NCBI GenBank assembly: GCA_041402125.1
Contig: JAWKSY010000001.1
Span: 248,001-312,000, forward strand
DNA length: 64,000 nucleotides
Direction of reading: 5' to 3'
Source: JAWKSY01 sp041402125
GTDB lineage: Bacteria > Planctomycetota > GCA-002687715 > DRQF01
Shown here: one piece after another, positions 1 to 8,441 of the stretch
How positions within the stretch are numbered: position 1 is the first letter of the stretch
Layout of the letters: each line of letters starts with the position of its first letter
The notes under the pieces: model-generated
The model's database searches: none
The model's input: only the letters and a program-made list of their open reading frames with translations
Told to the model about the DNA's origin: nothing
Program-made: the position numbers and the translations under genes

Positions 1-3000
1 CCAGCCGTCGCTGTCGGACTCGTGGAACCAGCGCTCGACGTAGGACCGCAGACCGGGCCAGCGGACGTCCATCGAGAAGCTGGAGCTCTCGCCCTTTCGG
101 GTGCGCCGCATGGACACCGCGACCTTCTCGTCGCTCCCGTCGAGGATGAGGCGGCGGGCCTCCTCCGAGAGGTCCTTCCAGGGACGGTCGACGTCGAAGC
201 CGTTCTCCTTCGCGAGGCCCTTGATCGCCTTGCGGAAGTAGCTCTTCCGGGTGAAGAAGCGCCCGACCTTGTTGCGCATCCCGCCGGTGAGGACGGGCTT
301 CTCCGGCGCGTTCACGAGGAGGTCCGCGTCGCAGCGCTGCACGCGGCCGACGCCGATGCAGGTCGGGCAGGACCCCACGAGGCTGTTGAAGGAGAAGAGG
401 CGCGGCGGGAGGTCGCGCTCGACCGACACCCCGTGGACGGGGCAGACGCGCTCCCGCGTGAACCAGGTCGGCTCGCCCGTCACCGGGACCCAGCCCGCGA
501 GCCCGTTCCCCTCGGCGTAGGCCTGCTCCACCGCCTCGAGCGCGCGGCCGCGCACGCGGGGCGAGATCGCGAGGCGATCGACGACGAGCCAGATCTCGCG
601 GGCCTTCGCCATGGCCGGGAGCTTCGGCGCGTCGAGGCGCACCTCCTCGCCGTCGACGAGGAGCCGGAGGTAGCCGCGCTCGCGGAGCCCGGCGACGGCG
701 GCGCGGAGCTGCCCCGGCCGTTCGAGCGCGAGCCCGGCCCCGAGGGTCGCGCTGAAGAGCGGCGCGCAGAGCCGTCCCTTCTCGTCCTTGCGGTCCTTCA
801 GCTCGCGCCAGACCTCGGCCGGCTGGCGCGCCGCCAGCTCCCGGTCGCAGCGCGGGCAGTGCGGCACGCCGACGCGCGCCCAGAGGAGGCGCATGTAGTC
901 GTAGATCTCGGTGGTGGTGGCGACCGTCGACCGGGGATTGCGCGAGCCCGCCTTCTGGTCGATGGCGATCGCGGGGCCGAGGCCGTCGATCCGGTCGACC
1001 GGCGCCTTGTCGAGCCGGCCGAGGAACTGACGCGCGTAGGACGAGAGCGACTCGACGAAGCGCCGCTGTCCCTCCGCGAAGAGGGTGTCGAAGGCGAGCG
1101 AGGTCTTCCCCGATCCCGAGGGACCGGTCACGACGGTGAACTTGCCCGAGGGGATCCGAGCGTCCACGGCCCGGAGGTTGTGCGTCCGGGCGCCGACGAC
1201 GGTGATCTCGCCCTCGGCCGATCGATCCTCGATCCTCCGCCGCCGCCGGCGGGCGATCTTCCGGGGCTTCGCGAGCTCCCGCAGCGCGGCCGCGGTGTGG
1301 GAGCGACGGTTCCGGAGGACGTCGGCGTCGGGCCCCTGGGCGACGATCTCGCCGCCCCCCGAGCCGCCCTCGGGGCCGAGGTCGACGATCCAGTCCGCGA
1401 CCTTCACGACGTCGAGGTTGTGCTCGATGACGATGACCGTGTTCCCCGCCTCGACGAGGCCCTGCATCGCGCCGATGAGGCGGTCGATGTCCTCGAAGTG
1501 GAGCCCGGTCGTCGGCTCGTCGAGCAGGTAGAGGGTGCGGCCGGTCGCGGGGCGGCGGAGCTCGGAGGCGAGCTTCACGCGCTGCGCCTCGCCGCCGGAG
1601 AGCGTCGTCGCCGGCTGCCCGAGGCGGACGTAGCCGAGGCCGACGGCGTTGAGCGTGTCGAGCGTGCGCGCGATCTTCGGGTGCTTCGCGAAGAACTCCG
1701 CCGCGTCCTCGAAGGTCATGTCGAGGACCTGCGAGATGTTCACGCCGCGGTAGAGGATCTCGAGGGTCTCCGGATTGAAGCGCCGGCCGCCGCAGTCCTC
1801 GCACTCGACCTCGACGTCGGGCAGGAACTGCATCGAAACGACCTTGACGCCGGCGCCCTGGCAGGCCTCGCACCGTCCGCCGGCCACGTTGAAGGAGAAG
1901 CGCCCCTTGGCGTAGGCGCGCGCCTTCGCCTCGGGCGTCGCGGCGAAGAGATCGCGGATCAGGTCGAAGACCTTCGTGTAGGTCGCCGGGTTCGAGCGCG
2001 GCGTGCGGCCGATCGGGCTCTGATCGATCTCGATGACCTTGTCGAAGTGCTCGAGGCCCTCGACGGCGCGGTGCCGGCCGGGCCGATCCTTCGCCCCGAA
2101 GAAGTGGGCCGAGAGCTTCCGCTTGAGGATCGTGTCGACGAGCGTGCTCTTGCCCGAGCCCGAGACGCCGGTCACCACGGTGAAGAGGCCCACCGGGAAG
2201 TGCGCGTCGACGTCGCGCAGGTTGTTCTCGCGGGCGCCGAGGACCGACAGGAAGCGGTCGTCGGGAAGCCGTCGGGACTCGGGTTCGGCGATGCGACGGC
2301 GCCCGGACAGGAAGTCGGCGGTCTTCGAGCGCTCGGACTTCAGGACCTCCGTCAGCGTGCCCTCCCCCACGACCTCGCCGCCGTGCACGCCGGCCCCCGG
2401 GCCGAGGTCGATCACGTGGTCGGAGCGCTCCATCATCTCCTGGTCGTGCTCGACCACGCAGACGGTGTTGCCGAGGTCGCGCAGCCCCTCGAGGGTCTCG
2501 ATGAGGCGACGGTTGTCGCGGTGGTGGAGGCCGATGCTCGGCTCGTCGAGCACGTAGAGGATGCCCTTGAGCTTCGAGCCGACCTGGGTCGCGAGGCGGA
2601 TGCGCTGCGACTCGCCGCCGGAGAGCGTCGCGGCCGAGCGGTCGAGCGAGAGGTAGCCGAGCCCCACCGCCTCGAGGAAGGCGAGGCGGTCGCCGATCTC
2701 CTTGCGGATCGGCTCGCCGACCGGCGCCTCCCGCGGCGCGAACTCGAGCCCGCGGAAGTGCGCGGCGAGGTCCTCGATCGAGCGCCGGGCGAGGTCGGCG
2801 ATCCCCTCGTCGCGGAAGCGCACCGCCCGTCCGATCTCACCCAGGCGACGTCCGCCGCAGGCCGAGCACTCGGAATCCGCGAGGTAGCGCTCGAGGTGGC
2901 GGGGCGCGCGATCGGCCCAGACCTGGCGGATGCCGGCGAGGAGCCCGGCCACGGTCGTCGTCTTGCGCGACTTCACCTGCCAGCTCTTGCCCTGGTAGGA

Positions 3001-4089
3001 GGTCGCGATCTCGATCTCCTCGCCGGCGGAGCCGTGGATGAGGCAGTCGCGGAAGGCCTCGTCGAGTTCGGCCCAGGGCCGCGAGAGGTCGACGCCGAAG
3101 TGCTTGGCGATGCTCGGGATGGCGAGGCGGGACACGCCGCCGTAGTTGGTGAGGGTCGAGTTGCCCAGGACGGCGAGGGCGCCCTCCTCGATCGTCTTCG
3201 AGGCGTCGGGCACGATCAGATCGGGATCGACGTCGTGGATCCGGCCGAGCCCGTCGCAGCGCGCGCAGGCCCCGTGCGGCGAGTTGAAGGAGAAGGACCG
3301 CGGCTCGACCTCGGGGAAGCTCTTCCCGCAGGACTTGCAGCCGTAGCGCGTCGAGAACTGGCGGTGATCCTCGCCGTCGAGGATGGCGACGACGCCGTCG
3401 CCGAGCGCGATGGCCTGCTCGAGCGCCTCGACCAGGCGGCCCGACTTCTCCGGCTCCAGCGTGACGCGGTCGAGGACGACCTCGATCGTGTGGCGCACGT
3501 AGCGCGCGAGCTTGATCTCCTCGTCGAGCCGGCGGATCTCGCCGTCGATGCGCGCCCGGACGTAGCCCTTGAGGCGCAGGTCCTCGAGCTCCTTGCGGTA
3601 CTCGCCCTTGCGATCCTTGACGATGGGCGCGAGGACGACGACCGAGCGGCCCGCGCGGTCGCGCATCAGGGTGTCGTGGACCTCGTCCACCGTCTGGGGG
3701 CGGATCGGTTCCCCGCAATCGGGGCAGTGGAGGACGCCGACGCGGGCGAAGAGCAGGCGGAGGAAGTCGTAGACCTCGGTGACCGTTCCCACCGTCGACC
3801 GCGGGTTGCGATTGACCGTCTTCTGGTCGATCGAGACCGTCGGCGAGAGGCCCTCGACCTGGTCGACGTCCGGCTTCTCGATCTGTCCGAGGAACTGGCG
3901 GGCGTAGGAGGAGAGCGACTCGAGGAAGCGGCGCTGCCCCTCGTTGTGGATGGTGTCGAAGGCGAGGGAGGACTTCCCCGAGCCGCTCACCCCCGTGATC
4001 GTCGTGAGGGAGCCCCGCGGGATCCGCACGTCGACGTTCTTGAGGTTGTGGGTCCGGGCCCCACGAACGACCACATCTCGCTGCGCCAT
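1..4089 (-). CDS. uvrA: Tandem (double-length) UvrA excinuclease ATPase, 3' end cut off by the window edge
   Basis: DNA-damage recognition ATPase of nucleotide excision repair, cytoplasmic. The 1363 codons present contain one complete UvrA plus most of the N-terminal half of a second. Module 1 starts MAQRDVVVRGARTHNLKNV and has Walker A GVSGSGKS at residues 33-40, CPDC-type zinc cysteines, LSGGESQR and LSGGEAQR signatures and a second Walker A near 645. After an Arg-rich linker near 946-955 a new UvrA N-terminus begins (ITVVGARTHNLRAV), with its own Walker A GPSGSGKT near 990 and another CPRC zinc motif. Normal UvrA is about 940 residues, so this is a head-to-tail fusion. The ATG at 4089 is chosen because the UvrA N-terminus begins there and a TATAAT lies 61 bases upstream. 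Confidence 0.95.
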   Translation of the reverse strand, partial: MAQRDVVVRGARTHNLKNVDVRIPRGSLTTITGVSGSGKSSLAFDTIHNEGQRRFLESLSSYARQFLGQIEKPDVDQVEGLSPTVSIDQKTVNRNPRSTVGTVTEVYDFLRLLFARVGVLHCPDCGEPIRPQTVDEVHDTLMRDRAGRSVVVLAPIVKDRKGEYRKELEDLRLKGYVRARIDGEIRRLDEEIKLARYVRHTIEVVLDRVTLEPEKSGRLVEALEQAIALGDGVVAILDGEDHRQFSTRYGCKSCGKSFPEVEPRSFSFNSPHGACARCDGLGRIHDVDPDLIVPDASKTIEEGALAVLGNSTLTNYGGVSRLAIPSIAKHFGVDLSRPWAELDEAFRDCLIHGSAGEEIEIATSYQGKSWQVKSRKTTTVAGLLAGIRQVWADRAPRHLERYLADSECSACGGRRLGEIGRAVRFRDEGIADLARRSIEDLAAHFRGLEFAPREAPVGEPIRKEIGDRLAFLEAVGLGYLSLDRSAATLSGGESQRIRLATQVGSKLKGILYVLDEPSIGLHHRDNRRLIETLEGLRDLGNTVCVVEHDQEMMERSDHVIDLGPGAGVHGGEVVGEGTLTEVLKSERSKTADFLSGRRRIAEPESRRLPDDRFLSVLGARENNLRDVDAHFPVGLFTVVTGVSGSGKSTLVDTILKRKLSAHFFGAKDRPGRHRAVEGLEHFDKVIEIDQSPIGRTPRSNPATYTKVFDLIRDLFAATPEAKARAYAKGRFSFNVAGGRCEACQGAGVKVVSMQFLPDVEVECEDCGGRRFNPETLEILYRGVNISQVLDMTFEDAAEFFAKHPKIARTLDTLNAVGLGYVRLGQPATTLSGGEAQRVKLASELRRPATGRTLYLLDEPTTGLHFEDIDRLIGAMQGLVEAGNTVIVIEHNLDVVKVADWIVDLGPEGGSGGGEIVAQGPDADVLRNRRSHTAAALRELAKPRKIARRRRRRIEDRSAEGEITVVGARTHNLRAVDARIPSGKFTVVTGPSGSGKTSLAFDTLFAEGQRRFVESLSSYARQFLGRLDKAPVDRIDGLGPAIAIDQKAGSRNPRSTVATTTEIYDYMRLLWARVGVPHCPRCDRELAARQPAEVWRELKDRKDEKGRLCAPLFSATLGAGLALERPGQLRAAVAGLRERGYLRLLVDGEEVRLDAPKLPAMAKAREIWLVVDRLAISPRVRGRALEAVEQAYAEGNGLAGWVPVTGEPTWFTRERVCPVHGVSVERDLPPRLFSFNSLVGSCPTCIGVGRVQRCDADLLVNAPEKPVLTGGMRNKVGRFFTRKSYFRKAIKGLAKENGFDVDRPWKDLSEEARRLILDGSDEKVAVSMRRTRKGESSSFSMDVRWPGLRSYVERWFHESDSDGW

Positions 4090-4149
4090 CCGGTTTTCCG
4101 TGCTCCGAGGAGGACCGCGACCGGCGGGTGAGCCGGTCGTGAATCCCGC

Positions 4150-4178
4150 ATTATAGGCAGGCGAGGCGAGCCCAAAAG
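4150..4178 (-). promoter_or_regulatory. Sigma-70-type promoter of uvrA
   Basis: On the minus strand CTTTTG (4178-4173) is followed after 17 bases by a perfect TATAAT (4155-4150). It lies 61 bases before the uvrA ATG. The surrounding DNA is otherwise GC-rich. Confidence 0.6.
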
Positions 4179-4357
4179 TGCTCGAATTCGCCGCCGCAGG
4201 GCCTTCGCGGCGCCCTCACGGCGGGGACGCGACCGCTTCCCCGCGTCTTCCCCCGTCGCTTTCGCCCCGGTCATGCATGCGAGTGCATCCTTTTGGCGGC
4301 GCGATCGCCCCCGGCGATACTCGCGCCTCCCGAGATCCCTTGCCGACGAATGCCGAC

Positions 4358-5044
4358 ATGACCGATCACGTTCCGACCTCACCGACCGCGACTCCGTCGC
4401 CCTGGCTCCGCAGCGCGGGGCGCTCGGCCGCGGAGAGGATCGCCGCCGCGCTCGGCCTGGTCGCCGTCGCGCCGATCCTCGCGATCTGCGCGATCGTCGT
4501 CCGGCTCGAGTCCCGCGGCGGCGCCTTCTACCGCCAGATCCGCGTCGGTCGGGACGGACGTCCCTTCCGGATCGTGAAGCTGCGCACGATGGTCGCCGAC
4601 GCCGAGGCGGACTCCGGCCCGGTGTGGTCGGTGGGCCACGACCCGCGCGTCACCGCGATCGGCCGCTTCCTCCGGCGCAGCCACCTCGACGAGCTGCCCC
4701 AGCTCTGGAACGTCGTCCGCGGCGAGATGTCCCTCGTGGGTCCGCGTCCGGAGCGCCCCGTCTTCACCGAGCGCCTCGCCCGCGAACTCCCCCGCTACGC
4801 CCAGCGCCACCGCGCCCGTCCCGGCATCACCGGGCTCGCCCAGATCAGCCAGGGCCCCGACGCCAGCGTGGACGACGTCGCGCGCAAGCTCGCGCTCGAC
4901 CTCCGCTACCTCGAGGCGGCGACGCCCTGGCTCGACGTGTTGATCCTCGCGCGGACCTTCCTACCCGGACCGCCGCCCCGCCTCCCCGCCCGCCGTTCGG
5001 GCGGGACCGCGCCGACGCGTCGGGAGCCGGCCTCGGCGTCCTGA
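4358..5044 (+). CDS. Bacterial sugar transferase (undecaprenyl-phosphate phosphoglycosyl transferase)
   Basis: Membrane enzyme that moves a sugar-1-phosphate from a nucleotide sugar to undecaprenyl phosphate, the first step of exopolysaccharide or O-antigen repeat synthesis. The 228-residue protein is the short, catalytic-domain-only form (Pfam Bacterial sugar transferase). One hydrophobic segment is followed by the hallmarks KLRTM, DELPQLWNVVRGEMSLVGPRPE and RPGITGLAQ. The frame stays open upstream to 4178, but the ATG at 4358 is preferred because the family N-terminus follows it directly and the upstream residues are low-complexity. No other polysaccharide genes adjoin it, so its sugar cannot be told. 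Confidence 0.9.
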   Translation: MTDHVPTSPTATPSPWLRSAGRSAAERIAAALGLVAVAPILAICAIVVRLESRGGAFYRQIRVGRDGRPFRIVKLRTMVADAEADSGPVWSVGHDPRVTAIGRFLRRSHLDELPQLWNVVRGEMSLVGPRPERPVFTERLARELPRYAQRHRARPGITGLAQISQGPDASVDDVARKLALDLRYLEAATPWLDVLILARTFLPGPPPRLPARRSGGTAPTRREPASAS

Positions 5045-5288
5045 AGCCGCGAGGCCCGGGGGCGGACGAGAAAATCCCGCGCGGCTTCCCGTCCCGACGT
5101 CGCCGGGAGACCGTCGCGCGCGGCGAGACGACGTCCACGCCGCCCTCGCCGCTGCTCCTTTCCGCGTCCCCACTTGCGCCCGCCCCGGCGGAAGGCCACG
5201 CGCGGAGCCGTCCCGCGCTCTCGCGCGTCCGGGGGCGGAAGCGCGTCCAGGACGCGCTGCGCGGCCTTCTGAGGCCGGTCGGAGCTGA

Positions 5289-5294
5289 TAGACT
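5289..5294 (+). promoter_or_regulatory. Extended -10 promoter element
   Basis: TGA-TAGACT lies 33 bases before the ATG at 5328. The 12-mer GCTGATAGACTC recurs exactly in front of the bfd-like gene (minus strand near 45377-45387). Confidence 0.45.
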
Positions 5295-5327
5295 CGGCCC
5301 CTTGCAGCCTTCCCGGGAGCACCCCCC

Positions 5328-5924
5328 ATGCAGTTCGGCCTCGACGTCTTCCATCAGACCGAGACGAGCCTTCAGGCCCACATGACCTGCGAGTCCGACG
5401 ACGGCGCGGCCCGCGTCTTCGGGCTCTTCAATCTCCACGCTCCGCCGACCGCGAACGCCTACGGTTCGGTCCACCTCGTCGATCCGGACGCGATCGACGA
5501 CGACGTGCTGCCGGATCTCCTCTCCGGGCTCGGCGAGGTCGTGGCCGAGGAGCTCGACCTCGTGATGACGAGCGCGATCGTGACCTCGAGCTGCGACCCC
5601 TCGGACTCCGGAGAGTCGCTCGATGACGTCGAGCTCTCCCTCGAGCGTCATCGCCCGACGCCGCACTCGACCCGCGACCTCCTCGTCGACCGCCGCGGCG
5701 CCCGGCCGGTGCTGGTCGCCACGCTCGAGCGTTTCCTCGACGACGACGGCTCGATGAGCCTGCTGACCGTGCTCGACACGCGCTACCACCGCGAGGACGC
5801 GGCGAAGATGCTCCTCGGCCTCTTCGATTCGCAGGTCGGCGCCCCGGTCGGCGCGGGCCCGCACGCCCTCGACATCATCTACGCCGACTTCCTCGGCGAG
5901 TTCGGGGCGCAGCCCGTCGCCTAG
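5328..5924 (+). CDS. Conserved-looking acidic protein of unknown function
   Basis: A 198-residue soluble protein rich in Asp and Glu, with no signal peptide, membrane span or motif I recognise. G/C-biased third positions, a start 33 bases after an extended -10 element and a terminator 210 bases downstream support a real gene. It ends in TAG, showing that TAG works as an ordinary stop in this genome. Its neighbours (sugar transferase upstream, convergent suhB downstream) do not suggest a role. Confidence 0.75.
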   Translation: MQFGLDVFHQTETSLQAHMTCESDDGAARVFGLFNLHAPPTANAYGSVHLVDPDAIDDDVLPDLLSGLGEVVAEELDLVMTSAIVTSSCDPSDSGESLDDVELSLERHRPTPHSTRDLLVDRRGARPVLVATLERFLDDDGSMSLLTVLDTRYHREDAAKMLLGLFDSQVGAPVGAGPHALDIIYADFLGEFGAQPVA

Positions 5925-6136
5925 AATCCGGGGCGGAGCGGGATTCCATTCAAGTTCCCGTCCGGGGCGGTCGATCAGAGAGGTGCGACGAAAGTCGCCA
6001 TGAGAGGGCCCTTGGGGGGGCCGATCGATCGACCGGGGTTCATCGCGGTCACAATTTACTCACTGTTTGAATGCTGAGCCGGACGATGCTCCGGTCGGTC
6101 ATCTCTCCCCCCTCCGAGCTCTCGCTTCGCACAACC

Positions 6137-6168
6137 CCGGGCCCGCGGCTCCCGAGCCGCGGGCCCGG
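6137..6168. terminator. Strong hairpin between convergent genes
   Basis: A 14-bp perfect stem (6137-6150 with 6155-6168) with a CCCG loop lies between the gene ending at 5924 (+) and suhB ending at 6187 (-). The T-tract is weak on both sides, so it is probably a bidirectional barrier. In 5925-6136 I see no ORF or known RNA. Confidence 0.65.
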
Positions 6169-6186
6169 TCTCGTTCCGGGGCGGGA

Positions 6187-7014
6187 TCAGCCGCGGCCGG
6201 CGGCGAGTTCGTCGAGGAGGCGCGGGTGGAGCCCGGAGTGGGCGGCCGCGATCGAGCGGCCGAAGAGCCAGTCGTCTCCTCCCGCGACGTCGGTCACGAG
6301 ACCGCCCGCCGCCCGCACGAGCGCCGCGCCGGCCGCGACGTCCCAGGGGCTGAGGTCGAACTCCCAGAAGCCGCCGAAGCGACCTGCCGCGACGTAGGCG
6401 AGATCGAGGGCCGCGCTGCCGCAACGCCGCACCGCGCGGGCCTTCTTCACGAGGCGGCAGAAGTGCGCGAGGTTGTCGTCGGTCGCGGCGTCCATCCGGT
6501 AGGCGAAGCCCGTCGCGAGGAGGTCGTCCTCGAGGGTCGATCCGCCGCCGCAGCGGATCGGAACGCCGTTCAGGAAGGCGCCCCGGCCGGCGACGCCCAG
6601 GAAGAGCTCGTCGAGGCGCGGCGCGAAGATGCAACCCGCGACGGGCACCCCCGCGCGCACGACGCCGATGGAGACCGCGAACATCGGGACCTGGTGCACG
6701 AAGTTCGTGGTGCCGTCGAGCGGATCGACGATCCAGGTCCACTCCGCGTCGGGACGTCGGAGCGCTCCGCCCGCGCTGGCCTCCTCGGCCAGGATGGCGT
6801 GATCGGGGTGACGGCGGGCGATCTCGGCCACGATCAGGGCCTCGGACTCCCGGTCCGCGATCGTGAGGAGATCGCGGCGTCCCTTGAAGTCGACGTCGTC
6901 CCGGCCGAGGCGCCCGAGGTGGGTCATCAGCACCGCGCCGGCCGCGCGGGCGATCTCCTCGAGGTCGGTCGCGAGGCGGGCCGCCGTCCCGTCGTCCATC
7001 GTGAACTCGCTCAC
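6187..7014 (-). CDS. suhB: Inositol-monophosphatase family phosphatase
   Basis: Mg-dependent phosphatase of the IMPase/FIG superfamily. Visible motifs are the first metal site LAEEAS, the hallmark WIVDPLDGTTNF, and the C-terminal WDVAAGAALVRAAGG. Length is about 275 residues, normal for SuhB; the substrate may be inositol phosphate or another sugar phosphate. The start is placed at GTG 7014, which overlaps the rarA stop by four bases (GTGA); ATG at 6999 is an alternative. It is the last gene of the operon that starts at 12670. Confidence 0.9.
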   Translation of the reverse strand: MSEFTMDDGTAARLATDLEEIARAAGAVLMTHLGRLGRDDVDFKGRRDLLTIADRESEALIVAEIARRHPDHAILAEEASAGGALRRPDAEWTWIVDPLDGTTNFVHQVPMFAVSIGVVRAGVPVAGCIFAPRLDELFLGVAGRGAFLNGVPIRCGGGSTLEDDLLATGFAYRMDAATDDNLAHFCRLVKKARAVRRCGSAALDLAYVAAGRFGGFWEFDLSPWDVAAGAALVRAAGGLVTDVAGGDDWLFGRSIAAAHSGLHPRLLDELAAGRG

Positions 7015-8438
7015 GGCTTCCCCTCCTCCCCCCGCTCGCCGGCTCTCGGATCCCGAAGTGTTCCGTCCCGCTTCCCGCCTCGCAGTCGCTCCCTCACCTC
7101 GTCCCACCAGGACATGCGGCGGGCGATCTCCTTCTCGTGCCCGAAGGGCGAGGGCTCGTAGAAGCGCGCGTCGGCCAGCGCGGCGGGCAGGTAGCCCTGG
7201 TCGGCGATGGCCTCGTCGAAGTCGTGCGGATAGCGGTAGTCGCGGCCGTAGCCCAGCGAACGCATGAGCCCCGTGGATGCGTTGCGGAGATGCATCGGCA
7301 CGTCGTGGAGCTCGCCGGAGCGCACGGCCTCGCGCGCGGCGTCGAAGGCGCGATAGATCGCGTTCGACTTGGGCGCGGTGGCGAGGTAGGCCGCCGCCTG
7401 CGCCAGGGCGAGCTCGCCTTCGGGAGAGCCGAGACGCTCCCAGGCCGCGGAGGCCGCGAGCGCGAGCGGCAGGGCCTGGGGGTCGGCGAGCCCGACGTCC
7501 TCGCTGGCGAAGCGCACGAGACGTCGGGCGACCCAGGCCCGGTCCTCGCCGCCCTCGAGCATGCGCGCGAGCCAGTAGAGCCCGGCCTGGACGTCGCCGC
7601 CCCGCAGGCTCTTGTGGAAGGCGCTCATGACGTTGAAGTGCTCCTCGCCGCTCTTGTCGTAGCGGAGGCGCGGATCGGCGAGGCTCTCCCGGGCGCGGGC
7701 CGCGTCGATGCGGCTTCTCCCGAGGCCGCCGCGCGAGGCCTCGCGCAGGACGAGGGCCTCGAGGCGGTTGAACATCGCGCGCGCGTCGCCGCCGGCTCCG
7801 TCGACGACGACCTCGAGCGCCTCGTCGTCCAGCGCGATGCCGGTCGGGAGCCCCGAGCGCTCGCGGTCCTCGAGGGCGCCCCGCGCGATGGCGAGGAGAG
7901 AGTCCCGGTCGAGCGCGCGGAGCACGACGACGCGGCTCCGCGACAGCAGCGCGGGGTTGAGCTCGAAGCTCGGGTTCTCCGTCGTCGCGCCGACGAGGAC
8001 GATCGTCCCGTCCTCGACGTGCGGGAGGAAGGCGTCCTGCTGGGCCTTGTTGAAGCGATGGATCTCGTCGACGAACAGCAGGGTGCCCCGGCCGCTGACG
8101 CGGCGCCGCGCCCGGGCCTCGGCGACGACGGCGCGCACCTCGCGCACGCCGGAGAGGACGGCGCTGAAGGCGATGAACTCGAGTCCGGTGCGCCCGGCGA
8201 GGATGCGGGCGAGGGTCGTCTTCCCGCAGCCCGGCGGCCCCCAGAGGATCATCGAGGAGAGGCGATCCCCCTCGATGAGATCCCGTAGCGCCGAGCCCGG
8301 CCCGAGGACCTCCTCCTGCCCGAGGTAGTCCTCGAGACGACGCGGGCGCATGCGCTCCGCGAGGGGCGCGCCGTCACCGGCGGCGGGAGACTCGTCGGGA
8401 TCGACGTGATCGTCGAAGAGGGACCCGGTCTCGGACAC
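7011..8438 (-). CDS. rarA: Replication-associated recombination protein A (AAA+ ATPase)
   Basis: Homologue of E. coli RarA/MgsA and eukaryotic WRNIP1, a clamp-loader-like AAA+ ATPase acting at stalled replication forks. Walker A GPPGCGKTT is at residues 67-75 and Walker B DEIH at 124-127; the sensor region GATTENPSFE follows. The C-terminal half has the family block SAFHKSLRG and the RNASTGLMRSLGYGRDYRYPHD segment. At 475 residues it is full length. It starts four bases after dacB ends and overlaps suhB by four. Confidence 0.95.
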   Translation of the reverse strand: MSETGSLFDDHVDPDESPAAGDGAPLAERMRPRRLEDYLGQEEVLGPGSALRDLIEGDRLSSMILWGPPGCGKTTLARILAGRTGLEFIAFSAVLSGVREVRAVVAEARARRRVSGRGTLLFVDEIHRFNKAQQDAFLPHVEDGTIVLVGATTENPSFELNPALLSRSRVVVLRALDRDSLLAIARGALEDRERSGLPTGIALDDEALEVVVDGAGGDARAMFNRLEALVLREASRGGLGRSRIDAARARESLADPRLRYDKSGEEHFNVMSAFHKSLRGGDVQAGLYWLARMLEGGEDRAWVARRLVRFASEDVGLADPQALPLALAASAAWERLGSPEGELALAQAAAYLATAPKSNAIYRAFDAAREAVRSGELHDVPMHLRNASTGLMRSLGYGRDYRYPHDFDEAIADQGYLPAALADARFYEPSPFGHEKEIARRMSWWDEVRERLRGGKRDGTLRDPRAGERGEEGKP

Positions 8439-8441
8439 CGG

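Noticed and set aside
22..4131. 1369-codon plus-strand open frame
   Set aside because: It is antisense to uvrA and shows no family motif; such long shadows arise because third codon positions are almost always G or C.
5925..6136. Possible structured RNA between the unknown gene and suhB
   Set aside because: G-rich runs and short complementary stretches are present, but nothing matches SRP, RNase P, tmRNA, 6S or a riboswitch core that I know.
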